A stretch of 50,215 nt of DNA from an uncultured Granulosicoccaceae bacterium (GTDB lineage: Bacteria > Pseudomonadota > Gammaproteobacteria > Granulosicoccales > Granulosicoccaceae): NCBI GenBank assembly GCA_937927895.1, contig CALGKA010000016.1, positions 1-50,215 on the forward strand. Reading direction: 5' to 3'. The first letter of the stretch is position 1. Every line of letters starts with the position of its first letter. The notes beneath the pieces are model-generated. The model ran no database searches. It was not told the origin of the DNA and was given only the letters and a program-made list of their open reading frames with translations. A program made the translations under genes and the position numbers. This document shows positions 1 to 9,347 of this stretch, piece by piece.

Positions 1-168
1 CTAGCCCGGATTATTCATGATGATGACGGCATCTCACTTGATCTTTGATTCCACAGCGAATTTTTTCTTTTTGCAAATATCAATAAGTATTCGACGCAAG
101 AAGAAAATCCACTGTGAAATCAAATCTCTTCGCGATACGCTCGCCACATCATGAATAATCCGCGCTAG
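1..168. repeat. Palindromic MITE-like element
   Basis: Bases 1-22 and 147-168 are inverted copies of each other with one mismatch (core GGATTATTCATGATG). The similarity continues inward: the segment around 39-70 (TTTGATTCCACAG core) matches the reverse complement of about 98-127 with scattered mismatches. The whole 168 bp can therefore fold into one long imperfect hairpin. Both ends finish in CTAG. No ORF lies inside. This architecture fits a non-autonomous miniature transposable element or a large intergenic palindrome. The window begins at base 1, so the left end may be cut. Confidence 0.6.
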
Positions 169-199
169 CGCAGTCGTTAACAACAGTTACTACAAATAC

Positions 200-520
200 C
201 TAAGCGCCCATAACAGTACGCCAAAACACATACACAGCCATTCCACTCAAAATGGTCAATAACAAGTGGCGCGTTTTCCACGCGATCAATATTGCCACTA
301 CGCTCGCCACCAAATAGGCGTTATTAATTGACAGATTTATCTCGCCCTCCGCCACCAACACAATCGGTGCACACAATGCTGTCAGTACTGCCACCGGTAC
401 AAACTTTAATGCTCGCTGCACCCATTGTGGCAAATTCATTCGCCCTACGAACGCCAACACCGGGTAGCGCACACCAAAAGTGACTAACATCATTAAAGCA
501 ATAAGTATGAAATCTTTCAA
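200..520 (-). CDS. azlD: AzlD family branched-chain amino acid transport protein
   Basis: This is the small subunit of an AzlCD-type exporter for branched-chain amino acids, known from family members; the substrate here is inferred. The 106-residue protein is almost entirely hydrophobic, with about four membrane segments. It has the usual AzlD opening (a helix ending in FGVRYPVLA) and an RxxxFVPVAVL segment near residues 36-46. Length is normal for the family. The proposed start is TTG at 520, which overlaps the azlC stop (TTGA arrangement). That points to translational coupling in a two-gene operon. Confidence 0.85.
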   Translation of the reverse strand: MKDFILIALMMLVTFGVRYPVLAFVGRMNLPQWVQRALKFVPVAVLTALCAPIVLVAEGEINLSINNAYLVASVVAILIAWKTRHLLLTILSGMAVYVFWRTVMGA

Positions 521-1242
521 TTTGGCACTCCATCTTTAGTAGCGTTACGTTCATTAAAAACCTCCACCACAAAACCCGCTGCGACCGAGGCCATTGAGGC
601 GACAATCAAACCAAGGTTGTGTGGCATATCGCGAGCAAGCAAAGCCACTGCAATGGCAACCACCGCCGCCACCAACATAGGGAAGCGATTAATCAATGGC
701 ACAACAATGCCAATGAAAGTCACCACCATGGCAAACTCCAAACCCCAGTCAGAAAGACCCTGCAAACTGTTACCGGCAAAGATCCCTAGCGCGGTACACA
801 ACTGCCAATTGCCGTACATAGCCACAGCCGAGCCAAGAAAATACCAGTGTCGGTTACCATTATCGGGGGTTTCGTTAAAACGCTTAATCACTACAGCATA
901 GGTTTCGTCGGTTAAGAAAAACCCTAGTGGTATCATCCAGCGCTGTGGTAAACCTTTAAAATAAGGGCCAAGCGACGCTGAATACAACGCGTGGCGTAGG
1001 TTCACAATGAAGGTAGTCATTACAATAACCGCTACGCCCACCCCCTGCCCCAATAAGCTCGCAGCGATAAACTGACTGGAGCCTGCATAAACAAAAAGTG
1101 ACATTGCCATAGTGGCCGGGATTGATAATCCTGCAGTGGTTGCCAACACCCCAAACAGCACCCCAAACGGTATGGCACCAACAATCATCGGCAGCGTATC
1201 GCGCACGCCAAGGACAAATTCACGTTTTCTGGAAGCGGGCAT
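517..1242 (-). CDS. azlC: AzlC family branched-chain amino acid permease
   Basis: This is the large subunit of the AzlCD exporter in the inner membrane. The reading frame is open up to 1395, but the ATG at 1242 (MPASRKREF...) gives about 241 residues and begins just before the conserved AzlC start, [18 protein letters not shown]. Other family hallmarks are the YAGSSQFIA motif and an [11 protein letters not shown] segment. There are several hydrophobic helices. It runs directly into azlD with a 4-base overlap. The extra 51 codons upstream of 1242 lack membrane character and are probably not translated. Confidence 0.88.
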   Translation of the reverse strand: MPASRKREFVLGVRDTLPMIVGAIPFGVLFGVLATTAGLSIPATMAMSLFVYAGSSQFIAASLLGQGVGVAVIVMTTFIVNLRHALYSASLGPYFKGLPQRWMIPLGFFLTDETYAVVIKRFNETPDNGNRHWYFLGSAVAMYGNWQLCTALGIFAGNSLQGLSDWGLEFAMVVTFIGIVVPLINRFPMLVAAVVAIAVALLARDMPHNLGLIVASMASVAAGFVVEVFNERNATKDGVPN

Positions 1243-1449
1243 TGTTAAAAAAACTATTGTCGGGAAAGAGAGCCTCCAAGGATAGTGTATTTCGGTACCT
1301 GACACACTGATTGCGGCACACCTACATACGGTATCAAATTGACAGACAGCGCCATCACCCTTGATGCTCATGCAGTGCCGCCAATACATATGCACGTATA
1401 GCGATGACTTACGCTAAAATATCATTTTGATCTGCACAGACTCCTTCAC

Positions 1450-2052
1450 ATGTTGCGATTTTTCCTTGGCCTAACTCTAGCCCAGCTAGTAATTGCCCTG
1501 CTCGTGCACTTTAGCCCAGTATCAAGCCCACTCGAAAAAGCTATGCTAGTAGGTTTTGTGATTTTACTCTTAGCCAGCGTCACCACACTATGGTTTAGCA
1601 CCGTCTCAAGGCACTTAGGCGACCAGCGCATCGCCACGTTAAAAGAACAATTCGCAAACGAGCGCGAAAAAATAAACGTTAGTGCAGAAAAAGCACAAAG
1701 CAAATTAATAAAAAAAACTCAAAAAGAAATTGAAGCTCAAAGGCGCAAACAAAACACTCGAGCCAACTTCAAAGTGGGCGCTACGATTGCTGCTGCCGCG
1801 GGCTTTGGTGTATTCATGTTGGCATCGCAGTTTTTTACCTTAGGCCTACTTACGCTGACTACTGCAGGTGGTGCCATGGGTGGTTATCTGGCTAGACATC
1901 GTAGAGAGCAACTTGCAGCGCCAGAGTATAAAATGCTTGAAGGCGTGGAGGTTTCTGATGTTAATACCTCACCAGAACTACTTGCGGACCAAACCGTCAT
2001 TGACCATAACAATGATCTAGAAAGCTCAAAAAAAACAAGCACAGACACTTAA
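1450..2052 (+). CDS. Hypothetical membrane protein with central coiled coil
   Basis: I do not recognise this family. The 200-residue protein has two N-terminal hydrophobic helices (about residues 3-22 and 30-47). A strongly charged, heptad-like Lys/Glu/Gln stretch follows (about 55-105) and is likely a coiled coil. Two more short hydrophobic segments sit at about 109-145, and the tail is acidic and polar. It is divergent from azlCD and ends 13 bases before the convergent Nmad3 gene, so it is probably a single-gene unit. A scaffold or structural membrane role is only a guess. Confidence 0.6.
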   Translation: MLRFFLGLTLAQLVIALLVHFSPVSSPLEKAMLVGFVILLLASVTTLWFSTVSRHLGDQRIATLKEQFANEREKINVSAEKAQSKLIKKTQKEIEAQRRKQNTRANFKVGATIAAAAGFGVFMLASQFFTLGLLTLTTAGGAMGGYLARHRREQLAAPEYKMLEGVEVSDVNTSPELLADQTVIDHNNDLESSKKTSTDT

Positions 2053-2065
2053 AAATTCGACAACA

Positions 2066-2935
2066 CTAAGCACAAGATAACAGTGCATGCGCCCAACGCT
2101 TAGCTTCGGGGTAATGGTCGCAATCAAGAACAAACTCCTGACCTCGCGCAGCGGAGCGCAACAACGCATGCGAACCTTCACACCGCCAACGCTTTAAGTC
2201 TGAATGATAGCTCAAAGTACTATCACGACCCTTCGGATGCATCCACTCTGGAAGCCGCCACTCTGAACGGCTAGCGCCATTATTGGTTAAACAAAGTGCT
2301 TTGCTATATTCACGGAATGTTCCTGCGCCTGAGATCTTGCCTGAGCTTTTTGACTTAATAGTACTCAACTCGAGTTGTCTTTTAGCGCAATAAATTACGT
2401 TGGACCCACTAAAAGGCGCAATACAGTGCGGATGATAGTGCGCCCAACTACATTTGTTGCGTAGCTTTATTTTATCTACAAGTTCAACCGAGTCTACTTG
2501 CATCCATCCGTAGATAACGTGCTCATCTGCCGCCCCTGGTACGTAGCGCCAACGCCGACGATAACTTTCTACTTGTTTAAACCAACCAAAAAACAAAAAT
2601 AGATCACCCGATCCAACCCCTAAACTTTGCAGGTGACTTTGTGCCGCCCCACACTGCCCAAACAAGGGCCGCCAGTTGTAATCACGTGGCAGTGATGCGT
2701 AATCTAGATCAGGGTCAACGTGCACACGCGTCGCACCATTGATTTTTTCACGACTAAGATTTTTAACAAGCTTGGCAATAGCGCGATGGCCACTTGTACT
2801 TTTGATATCGCGATACTTTACATCAGCACGTTTATCAGGAATGGGTATCGACACCATTGTTCCATCAGGGAAGATAGGGCTAGCAAACCCACCCGCGCTA
2901 CTATCAACCCCTTTGCGGCTTAAAATAATTTTCAC
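2066..2935 (-). CDS. Nmad3-family protein (putative nucleotide modification-associated)
   Basis: The 289-residue protein starts MKIILSRKGVDSSAGGFASP followed by a PDGT...PIPD segment. This opening is characteristic of the Nmad3 family, a group predicted by comparative genomics to be associated with modified nucleic-acid bases. Further family-like features are HVDPDLD, FGQCGAAQSHL, the GDLFLFFGWF strand and a WAHYHPHC histidine-rich motif. The biochemical reaction is not established. The start codon is GTG at 2935, immediately after the stop of the upstream DNA glycosylase gene, so the two are surely co-transcribed. That pairing supports a DNA or nucleotide role but does not prove one. Confidence 0.7.
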   Translation of the reverse strand: MKIILSRKGVDSSAGGFASPIFPDGTMVSIPIPDKRADVKYRDIKSTSGHRAIAKLVKNLSREKINGATRVHVDPDLDYASLPRDYNWRPLFGQCGAAQSHLQSLGVGSGDLFLFFGWFKQVESYRRRWRYVPGAADEHVIYGWMQVDSVELVDKIKLRNKCSWAHYHPHCIAPFSGSNVIYCAKRQLELSTIKSKSSGKISGAGTFREYSKALCLTNNGASRSEWRLPEWMHPKGRDSTLSYHSDLKRWRCEGSHALLRSAARGQEFVLDCDHYPEAKRWAHALLSCA

Positions 2936-3613
2936 TTACGTCTTCGTGCTTTTAGTTTTAAAGGCTTTCTTTTTCGCCACCTTCTTTTTCACTCTGGCTT
3001 TCGATAAGCTACTTTTCCGACCGCTACCAGACAACAACTTAACTTGCTGCCAATCAACACAGTCATTTGCACGCCACAAGTACCAGGCTGCGACCGAACG
3101 GTGCGGTTCCCAAAGACTGGATTCTGCCAGTAAATCTTTAGCGCTCAACATATCTGACAATTCATAACTCAGCATATGTCCGCGACGAACACCAAGGTCT
3201 GTAGCTGGAAAAACATCTGGCCTGCGTAAATTAAAGATCATAAGCATCTCAACACTCCATGCTCCAATACCCCGCACTTGCGTGAGGCACTTTACTAAGT
3301 CTTTGTCAGACAAACTAACAATTTCACGATCAGCCGGCACAACACCACTGACATACTTGTCTGATAAGTCGAGTAAAGAGGCCACCTTGGCGCGCGAATA
3401 CCCTAACTCCCGAAGCGCTTTATCACCAAGCTCCAATAATTTTTCAGGCTGAATCTGATCCGCACATGCATCTAACAAACGACCATGAATGGCCGCCGCC
3501 GCTTTGGTAGAAATCATCTGATACGCAATCGCTCGAACCAACGACTGAAACACACTAAGCTCTTGCTCACTACGCACAACTGTTGGACCCACCAGGGCAA
3601 TTAAGCGCGCCAT
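2936..3613 (-). CDS. AlkA-type DNA-3-methyladenine glycosylase, HhH-GPD family
   Basis: This is a base-excision DNA glycosylase of the HhH-GPD superfamily (3-methyladenine glycosylase II type) that removes alkylated bases. The helix-hairpin-helix lies at about residues 109-126 (LTQVRGIGAWSVEML). The catalytic aspartate is D139 in FPATDLGVRRG, and the family motif FQSLVRAIAYQMIS is at 22-35. The 225-residue length is that of the short AlkA class without the N-terminal lobe of E. coli AlkA. Unusually, the last ~28 residues are a Lys/Ser-rich, histone-like tail. The gene is upstream in an operon with Nmad3 (no gap). ATG at 3613. Confidence 0.85.
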   Translation of the reverse strand: MARLIALVGPTVVRSEQELSVFQSLVRAIAYQMISTKAAAAIHGRLLDACADQIQPEKLLELGDKALRELGYSRAKVASLLDLSDKYVSGVVPADREIVSLSDKDLVKCLTQVRGIGAWSVEMLMIFNLRRPDVFPATDLGVRRGHMLSYELSDMLSAKDLLAESSLWEPHRSVAAWYLWRANDCVDWQQVKLLSGSGRKSSLSKARVKKKVAKKKAFKTKSTKT

Positions 3614-3889
3614 GGTTTTGTCTACAGCGCACAGATACTCTTGCGCTTCTGATAATTTAAGCTGTTCGAATTGAGATACGATAAAAATTAACCTTGAACA
3701 AAGTGAACTGCGCCAGCCTGATTTTTCAACTGATGGGATTTAGCAACTTGTCAAATCGCAGAAAACACGAATGGTAACACCAGTATCTAAACCGGTACTC
3801 AATCAGACGTCGAAACGCAACATTTGCAAGCTGTAAATCGGTTACCATTTACACCCTACTTTACCACCACAGATAACTGTCTAACCATT

Positions 3890-4642
3890 GTGACTGATCC
3901 TTCCACTGATCGGGTTTTCGCCGAACCATTAGGCCAGATTACCCCATTTGAATTTAACGACGCTGTCGCCAGTGTATTCGACGACATGATCGAGCGCTCT
4001 GTACCGGGGTACCGCAGCATAGTCATGCAAACCGGTATGCTAGCGGCTAAATTTGCGGTCCCTGGCACTGCGTGCTACGACCTTGGCAGCTCGCTTGGAG
4101 CTACCACGCTATCGATGCGCCACCAAATAGCACAGCACCACCTGCAAAATGCGGCCAGCATTCCACTGATAGCGATCGATAACTCAGAAGCTATGCTTTC
4201 GCGGATGCGTGCACGCATTGAAAATGATAATTGCCCTGTGCCTGTCCATACCATGAACGCCGATATCACTAACTTTGACTACCAAAAACACAGTGTCGCC
4301 GTTATGAATTTTACCTTGCAGTTTATACCACTATCAGTGCGCGCCTCTACTATGCAGGCTATCGCCAGCAAAATGGTTGAAGGCGGTGCATTAATACTGT
4401 CTGAGAAAATCGCGTTTGAAAACCCAGAGCAACAAATGTTGCTCACCACAATGTATGAAAACTTTAAACGTGCTAACGGCTATAGTGAATTAGAAATCAG
4501 CCAAAAGCGCGATGCTCTGGAAAACGTTTTAATTCCAGAAACACTCAACACACACAAATCAAGACTGCTGGATTGCGGTTTTAAAAGTGTTGAAGTTTGG
4601 TTTCAGTGTTTTAACTTTGCATCATTGGTCGCGATACGTTGA
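3890..4642 (+). CDS. cmoA: Carboxy-S-adenosyl-L-methionine synthase CmoA
   Basis: CmoA makes carboxy-SAM from SAM and prephenate, the donor that CmoB uses to form 5-oxyacetyl-uridine at tRNA position 34. The sequence follows E. coli CmoA closely: FDDMIERSVPGY, the SAM-binding CYDLGSSLGATTLSMR, AIDNSEAM, VMNFTLQF, and the terminal FKRANGYSELEISQKR and WFQCFNFASLVA. The open frame begins at TTG 3824, but starting at GTG 3890 gives about 250 residues, matching the family length of ~247. Neither start has a strong ribosome site, so the start is uncertain. It overlaps cmoB by 4 bases. Confidence 0.93.
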   Translation: MTDPSTDRVFAEPLGQITPFEFNDAVASVFDDMIERSVPGYRSIVMQTGMLAAKFAVPGTACYDLGSSLGATTLSMRHQIAQHHLQNAASIPLIAIDNSEAMLSRMRARIENDNCPVPVHTMNADITNFDYQKHSVAVMNFTLQFIPLSVRASTMQAIASKMVEGGALILSEKIAFENPEQQMLLTTMYENFKRANGYSELEISQKRDALENVLIPETLNTHKSRLLDCGFKSVEVWFQCFNFASLVAIR

Positions 4643-5619
4643 ACACATTAAACTACGACTATTTCTATCAAGCTGAGCACGACCCATCACTGCTAAGCTG
4701 GTTGGATGCTATAAAGCCTATAGTAGAAAAACAATCAAACACCGCTACCCACGGGCACTTTCCGCGCTGGCTAGATGCACTTAACGCATTGCCACCGGCT
4801 AATACTCACAGTATCAACCTTACTGCAGATGCTATTACTGCAAGCGCAGGATCCGACAATTCAGAAGCTCAGCAAACGCTAATCAAAGACACACTACTGG
4901 AACTCGCCCCATGGCGCAAAGGACCGTTTAATGTGCAAGGTGTTTTTGTTGATAGCGAATGGCAATCATTCCAAAAGTGGAATCGTATCGAAAAAAATAT
5001 CTCGCAGCTGTCGGGTCGCACAGTACTTGATGTTGGTTGCGGCAACGGCTACTACGGGTATCGAATGTTAGGCGCGGGTGCTAAGTCTGTAGTCGGTGTT
5101 GATCCGGGGGAATTATTTTGCACACAATTTTTAGCGATTAATCATTTTATACAAGCCACACAACTGGCTGTACTACCGCTTACCGGTGAAATAGTTTTTG
5201 CACAACCGTATTGTTTTGATAGTGTGTTTTCAATGGGGGTTCTCAGTCACCGACGTGTACCCGAAGAACACTTAGCGGGTTTACTCAGCTGCCTTAGACC
5301 AGGCGGTGAGCTAGTACTAGAGACTCTGGTGACCAACAGCCCGAAGAGCGAGGCGCTCATTCCAAAAGATCGCTACGCTAACATGCGCAATATCTGGACT
5401 CTACCTAGCGTGAGCTTATTGCTAGAACAAATAACAGAAGCAGGCTTCAGCAACCCTCGTTGTGTCGACATCTGCCCCACCACAGTCGAAGAGCAGCGCC
5501 CAACCCCCTGGATGCCGTCTTATTCACTGGAACATGCTCTAGACCCCAATGACCCAAGCCTGACCAAAGAAGGCTATCCGGCCCCGACACGCGCCGTTGT
5601 GATCGCTAATAAGCCATAA
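4639..5619 (+). CDS. cmoB: tRNA U34 carboxymethyltransferase CmoB
   Basis: CmoB transfers the carboxymethyl group from carboxy-SAM to 5-hydroxyuridine at the wobble position of tRNAs. The 326-residue length matches E. coli CmoB (323). Visible motifs are the substrate-binding LAPWRKGPFNVQGVFVDSEW, the Rossmann glycine motif VLDVGCGNGYYGYRMLGAGA, VVGVDPGELF, VFSMGVLSHRRVP and LRPGGELVLETLV. The start is TTG at 4639, nested in the cmoA stop (TTGA), which indicates coupled translation with cmoA. Confidence 0.95.
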   Translation: MNTLNYDYFYQAEHDPSLLSWLDAIKPIVEKQSNTATHGHFPRWLDALNALPPANTHSINLTADAITASAGSDNSEAQQTLIKDTLLELAPWRKGPFNVQGVFVDSEWQSFQKWNRIEKNISQLSGRTVLDVGCGNGYYGYRMLGAGAKSVVGVDPGELFCTQFLAINHFIQATQLAVLPLTGEIVFAQPYCFDSVFSMGVLSHRRVPEEHLAGLLSCLRPGGELVLETLVTNSPKSEALIPKDRYANMRNIWTLPSVSLLLEQITEAGFSNPRCVDICPTTVEEQRPTPWMPSYSLEHALDPNDPSLTKEGYPAPTRAVVIANKP

Positions 5620-5895
5620 GTGACAGAATTCGGACATATTTTGGGCATCATTGAGGCAGGCGGCACAAATATTGGCAGCAACATGACCAGAAACTGCACT
5701 AGGCTTTCAGGTGTGCAATAATGCGCGCCGCAGTTGACTCAGGAGGCGCTCAGGCACGTCGCTATTTATTGGCCGGAATCTCGCTGATAGCAAAACGTTA
5801 TGAGCCAAACAAAAATGCAAATTTGGGTAATATAGTCACCACTCGTGAACACTCATGCACTTTCAAACGCAATACACGCAGTCCAGGAGTCTACA

Positions 5896-6894
5896 GTGAC
5901 CACTGAGATGGATTTTACCTGCGATTCAAGCACCTTTCGAAAAGGTCCGGAATGGCAAAACGGTGACGGCAGCCCGCTAGAGAATGGCGCCAAAAGAATC
6001 GTCAATGAACAAGAATTTGTCTACTACGACGATTACTGGATCAGATACTACCCACCACCCAAAGAAACATTAGAAGCCAAAAAGACTCTGATTGAGTCAC
6101 TTACCCGACGCACCTTTCATCACACTGAACACGGCATTAACACCCCAGGCCACTACTTGGCCAAAGCCCGTGACTCCTACAACAACGAAAACGATCCACG
6201 TAAAAAACGAGTCAACGCTGCAATGCTGGCCGGCGCCTTATTTAATCGCGCGACTGATATATTTAGAACCATTGTTGATCTCGCCGCTAACGGTGTAGAG
6301 GTCAGCAATGACAACGAACTCATGCAGGAATGCGGTCAATGCTTCAAAGAAGCATTAGAGCTTGGCACCCAGGTTAAACACTACAGTGGGCAAGAAGGTA
6401 TTGATGAACTATGGGGTGAACCATTCAGAGCTTTTTCGGTACCGATTGAAAGCTTCTATGAATCTCGATTTATAAAAATTGCACAAGCAATGAAGAACAT
6501 AGACGTTATTTCTGAACGCCTCAAAGAAGTGGTTCAACCGCTATCTACATTTGAAGGTGCTGCTACCCACATAGATCAGTTTGCAACGGCTGCAAAATAC
6601 GAGTGTGAAACTATGCGCAGCGATGCCAACGCTAACTTTTTAGTCTGGCCGCAGTTTGTAGCCGCTGGTGAGCAACTGGCCGAGTACGCAGGCCACCCTT
6701 ACAATGACACCGCAATGCCTGCCTGGCTACACAGCACAGGTTTAAAATTAATGCATGACGGCAAAAGCCTTATAGAATGGGTAGCGCGCGCACGAGTCCC
6801 CATGCCTGTTAGCACAAGCCTGTTTGATAACTCCTGTGCGGAGTTCAGCAATGCAGCACGTGGCATTTCTCGCCCGCAACAACAAAGCCTTTAA
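5896..6894 (+). CDS. Uncharacterised protein between cmoB and mnmD
   Basis: I do not recognise this family. The open frame reaches back to GTG 5845, but the GTG at 5896 has a clear AGGAG ribosome site six bases upstream (5885-5889). It gives a soluble protein of about 332 residues. There is no signal peptide or membrane segment. The N-terminal part is rich in aromatic and acidic residues (YYDDYWIRYYPPP), and the rest is predicted mostly helical. No nucleotide-binding or catalytic motif is obvious. It follows cmoB in the same direction and ends 35 bases before mnmD, so a link to tRNA modification can be suggested but not shown. Confidence 0.75.
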   Translation: MTTEMDFTCDSSTFRKGPEWQNGDGSPLENGAKRIVNEQEFVYYDDYWIRYYPPPKETLEAKKTLIESLTRRTFHHTEHGINTPGHYLAKARDSYNNENDPRKKRVNAAMLAGALFNRATDIFRTIVDLAANGVEVSNDNELMQECGQCFKEALELGTQVKHYSGQEGIDELWGEPFRAFSVPIESFYESRFIKIAQAMKNIDVISERLKEVVQPLSTFEGAATHIDQFATAAKYECETMRSDANANFLVWPQFVAAGEQLAEYAGHPYNDTAMPAWLHSTGLKLMHDGKSLIEWVARARVPMPVSTSLFDNSCAEFSNAARGISRPQQQSL

Positions 6895-6929
6895 TTCATT
6901 TCAAAGCATTGGTATTAAAAGCGCTCACT

Positions 6930-7673
6930 ATGGAACTCGTTAAGCCAAATAACGACCTGCAATTGCTCACCACAAAAGATGGCAGCTACACGCTTTACGA
7001 TACCCAAAACGACGAAACGTATCATTCAAAGTTTGGCGCTAAAGCTGAATCCGATACTGTTTTTTTACTCAATACCGGAGTGTCTAAAAGACTAGAACAG
7101 CTACTGCCTACCAAAGTGCTAGAAATTGGCTTTGGTACGGGCTTTAACTTTGTAAACACAGCACACAAAGCAATCGCCTGTAAATCCCCGCTACACTACA
7201 CCGGCATTGAAATGCGCCCCCCACCACCGGCACTTGCAAACGAGTTGCTAAAACACAACGCCCCCAAGCTGGAGGCACTGTGCGATTTCACTTCCAATTC
7301 ATTGGCAAGGTGCCAGCTCAACAGCGAAGCTGGTGATACGCACTTTGATCCTTTCACTACACTTAACTTAATCTGCGCCGACGCTTTAGAATGGCCACTG
7401 CCGCGAGCGACCTACGATGCCATTTACCTGGATGCCTTCAGCATTAAGAATAATCCCACTCTATGGAGCGCCTCCTTTTTGCAAAAGCTCTGCAATGCGA
7501 TCAAAGTCGACGGAGTTTTGGCCACTTATTGTGTCAGCCGCACTTTTCGTGATGCTTTGACCGATGCTGGCTTTAATTGGCAAAAGCACCCTGGACCTAT
7601 GGGAAAGCGAGAAGTGTTGACTGCTTCTCGTAGCAACTTGCTGAAACCAGCATACCAACCGGAAACGACCTGA
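6930..7673 (+). CDS. mnmD: MnmD-type tRNA (mnm5s2U34) methyltransferase, stand-alone
   Basis: This is the SAM-dependent methyltransferase domain that performs the last step of mnm5(s2)U34 formation in tRNA. E. coli fuses it to an FAD oxidase domain as MnmC; here only the methyltransferase is present (about 247 residues). Motifs: DGSYTLYD and ETYHS near the N-terminus, the SAM-binding VLEIGFGTGFNFVN, GIEMRPPPP, the YDAIYLDAFSIKNNP active-site segment, and KREVLTA at the end. I start at ATG 6930; a TTG at 6909 adds only seven residues. Co-directional with the cmoAB cluster. Confidence 0.88.
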   Translation: MELVKPNNDLQLLTTKDGSYTLYDTQNDETYHSKFGAKAESDTVFLLNTGVSKRLEQLLPTKVLEIGFGTGFNFVNTAHKAIACKSPLHYTGIEMRPPPPALANELLKHNAPKLEALCDFTSNSLARCQLNSEAGDTHFDPFTTLNLICADALEWPLPRATYDAIYLDAFSIKNNPTLWSASFLQKLCNAIKVDGVLATYCVSRTFRDALTDAGFNWQKHPGPMGKREVLTASRSNLLKPAYQPETT

Positions 7674-7986
7674 GATTTAGCCTGAAACATCGCTGCGTAG
7701 ACAGAAAATTGACATTATTTTCTATCTAATCACCGCTTTGCAGCTGTTCACCTCACACTCATAGGATTATAGTTACGCTGGCTCTGGCGAACGTGGCCTG
7801 AAACGGCTTAATGCTTGCAACCGGAGCTATTCGACCAGGCCAAAATTCACACTGGTGATACCAAAAGTCACTCTTCGGCCTATATTTAGTGCAATAGAAT
7901 TGAAAGAGCGCACGTTTGAGCTTTGCAGCACGTACAGCCAATCACCGCGTTCTTTAAGAAGATTAGAAATTTACGGACCACAATAA
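7674..7986 (+). other. Non-coding region upstream of ugd, with one long-range hairpin
   Basis: This 313-bp gap has no convincing ORF. TGGCCTG (7794-7800) and CAGGCCA (7836-7842) form a perfect 7-bp stem that may fold in the ugd leader. A TTGACA is present at 7709-7714 but no -10 box is found at normal spacing. No other structure was recognised. Confidence 0.35.
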
Positions 7987-9318
7987 ATGAAAGTTACGGT
8001 TTACGGATCGGGTTATGTAGGATTAGTTACCGGCTCTTTGCTGGCCGACGTTGGCAACGATGTCCTGTGCGTTGATATTGACGAGACAAAGGTCGCCAAC
8101 TTGAAAAAGGGTATCATCCCTATTCATGAGCCAGGCCTCGATGACGTCATTATTCGAAACGTGGATATAGGCCGCTTAAATTTCACAACAGATATGGACC
8201 AAGCCGTCGCGCACAGTGAAATGCAATTCATTGCTGTGGGCACCCCGCCGGATGAAGATGGCTCTGCCGATCTAAAGCATGTACTTGCAGTTGCGGAAAC
8301 CATTGCTGAACGCATGCAAGACAACAAACTCGTTGTGACAAAATCTACCGTACCGGTAGGCACCTCTGATCGCGTAGCTGCAAAAATGAAAGAAGTACTG
8401 GCAAAGCGTGGCGAGAGTATTCCGTACACTACCATTTCAAATCCGGAATTTCTTAAAGAAGGCGCTGCCATCGAAGATTTCCGCAAGCCAGATCGAATCG
8501 TTGTCGGCACACAAGATCCGCATGCAATCGAACAAATGCGCAAGCTCTACGCGCCATTCTGCCGAAATCATGATCGCTTAATTTTTATGGATATCCGATC
8601 TTCAGAGCTAACCAAGTATGCAGCTAACTCTATGCTCGCTACAAAAATCAGTTTTATGAACGAGCTATCTAACCTTGCAGATTCACTAGGCGCAGACATC
8701 GAAAATGTCCGCATAGGGATCGGCTCTGACCCACGAATCGGTTATAGCTTTATCTATCCAGGTGCAGGCTACGGTGGCTCGTGTTTTCCAAAAGATGTAA
8801 AAGCACTTATCGCTACGGCAAAAGAAGTTGGCTATAAAGCCGAGCTACTGGAATCAGTCGAAAGCGTTAATGAAAACCAGAAAACAGTACTTCCTGCCAA
8901 GATCAACAAGCACTTTGGTGATGACCTAGCGGGAAAAACGTTCGCCATCTGGGGACTTTCGTTCAAACCAAACACCGACGATATGCGCGAAGCACCAAGC
9001 CGAGTATTAATGGAAGCCCTCTGGGCCCAAGGCGCATCAGTTACCGCTTATGACCCGGTTGCCATGGATGAAGCCCGACACCTATACCCGGATCATCCAA
9101 ACTTAAGACTCACAGATTCTGCTATCGAAGCTGTGCAAGGCGCTGATGCACTGGTCATAATGACTGAGTGGAACGAATTCAAAAGCCCAGCATGGGCCGA
9201 CTTGAAAGCAGGATTAAAAAATCCAGTAATCTTTGATGGCCGCAACTTATACGAGCCTTCAGTTGTCGCTGACAACGGTATCCAGTACTACTGTATTGGA
9301 CGACCGCTAACGTCATAA
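7987..9318 (+). CDS. ugd: UDP-glucose 6-dehydrogenase
   Basis: Ugd oxidises UDP-glucose to UDP-glucuronate with two NAD, supplying precursors for capsule, exopolysaccharide or modified LPS. The 443-residue protein has the N-terminal NAD-binding motif [12 protein letters not shown], the central domain motifs [10 protein letters not shown] and [13 protein letters not shown], the catalytic cysteine in [10 protein letters not shown], and the C-terminal Rossmann-like half ([17 protein letters not shown]). Length is normal. It stands alone between a long 5' gap and a strong terminator, so it is probably its own transcription unit. No sugar-transferase genes lie nearby to name the polysaccharide. 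Confidence 0.96.
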   Translation: MKVTVYGSGYVGLVTGSLLADVGNDVLCVDIDETKVANLKKGIIPIHEPGLDDVIIRNVDIGRLNFTTDMDQAVAHSEMQFIAVGTPPDEDGSADLKHVLAVAETIAERMQDNKLVVTKSTVPVGTSDRVAAKMKEVLAKRGESIPYTTISNPEFLKEGAAIEDFRKPDRIVVGTQDPHAIEQMRKLYAPFCRNHDRLIFMDIRSSELTKYAANSMLATKISFMNELSNLADSLGADIENVRIGIGSDPRIGYSFIYPGAGYGGSCFPKDVKALIATAKEVGYKAELLESVESVNENQKTVLPAKINKHFGDDLAGKTFAIWGLSFKPNTDDMREAPSRVLMEALWAQGASVTAYDPVAMDEARHLYPDHPNLRLTDSAIEAVQGADALVIMTEWNEFKSPAWADLKAGLKNPVIFDGRNLYEPSVVADNGIQYYCIGRPLTS

Positions 9319-9347
9319 CAAGCTACTAAAATTAAAAGCAGTCGCAA

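Noticed and set aside
1243-1395. N-terminal extension of AzlC to 1395
   Set aside because: These 51 codons are not hydrophobic and precede the conserved family start; ATG 1242 gives the usual length.
5721-5906. 61-residue ORF upstream of the unknown gene
   Set aside because: It overlaps the true start at 5896 in another frame, has no family resemblance, and its composition looks like chance.
7709-7737. TTGACA at 7709 as the -35 box of a ugd promoter
   Set aside because: No acceptable -10 hexamer lies 16-18 bases downstream.
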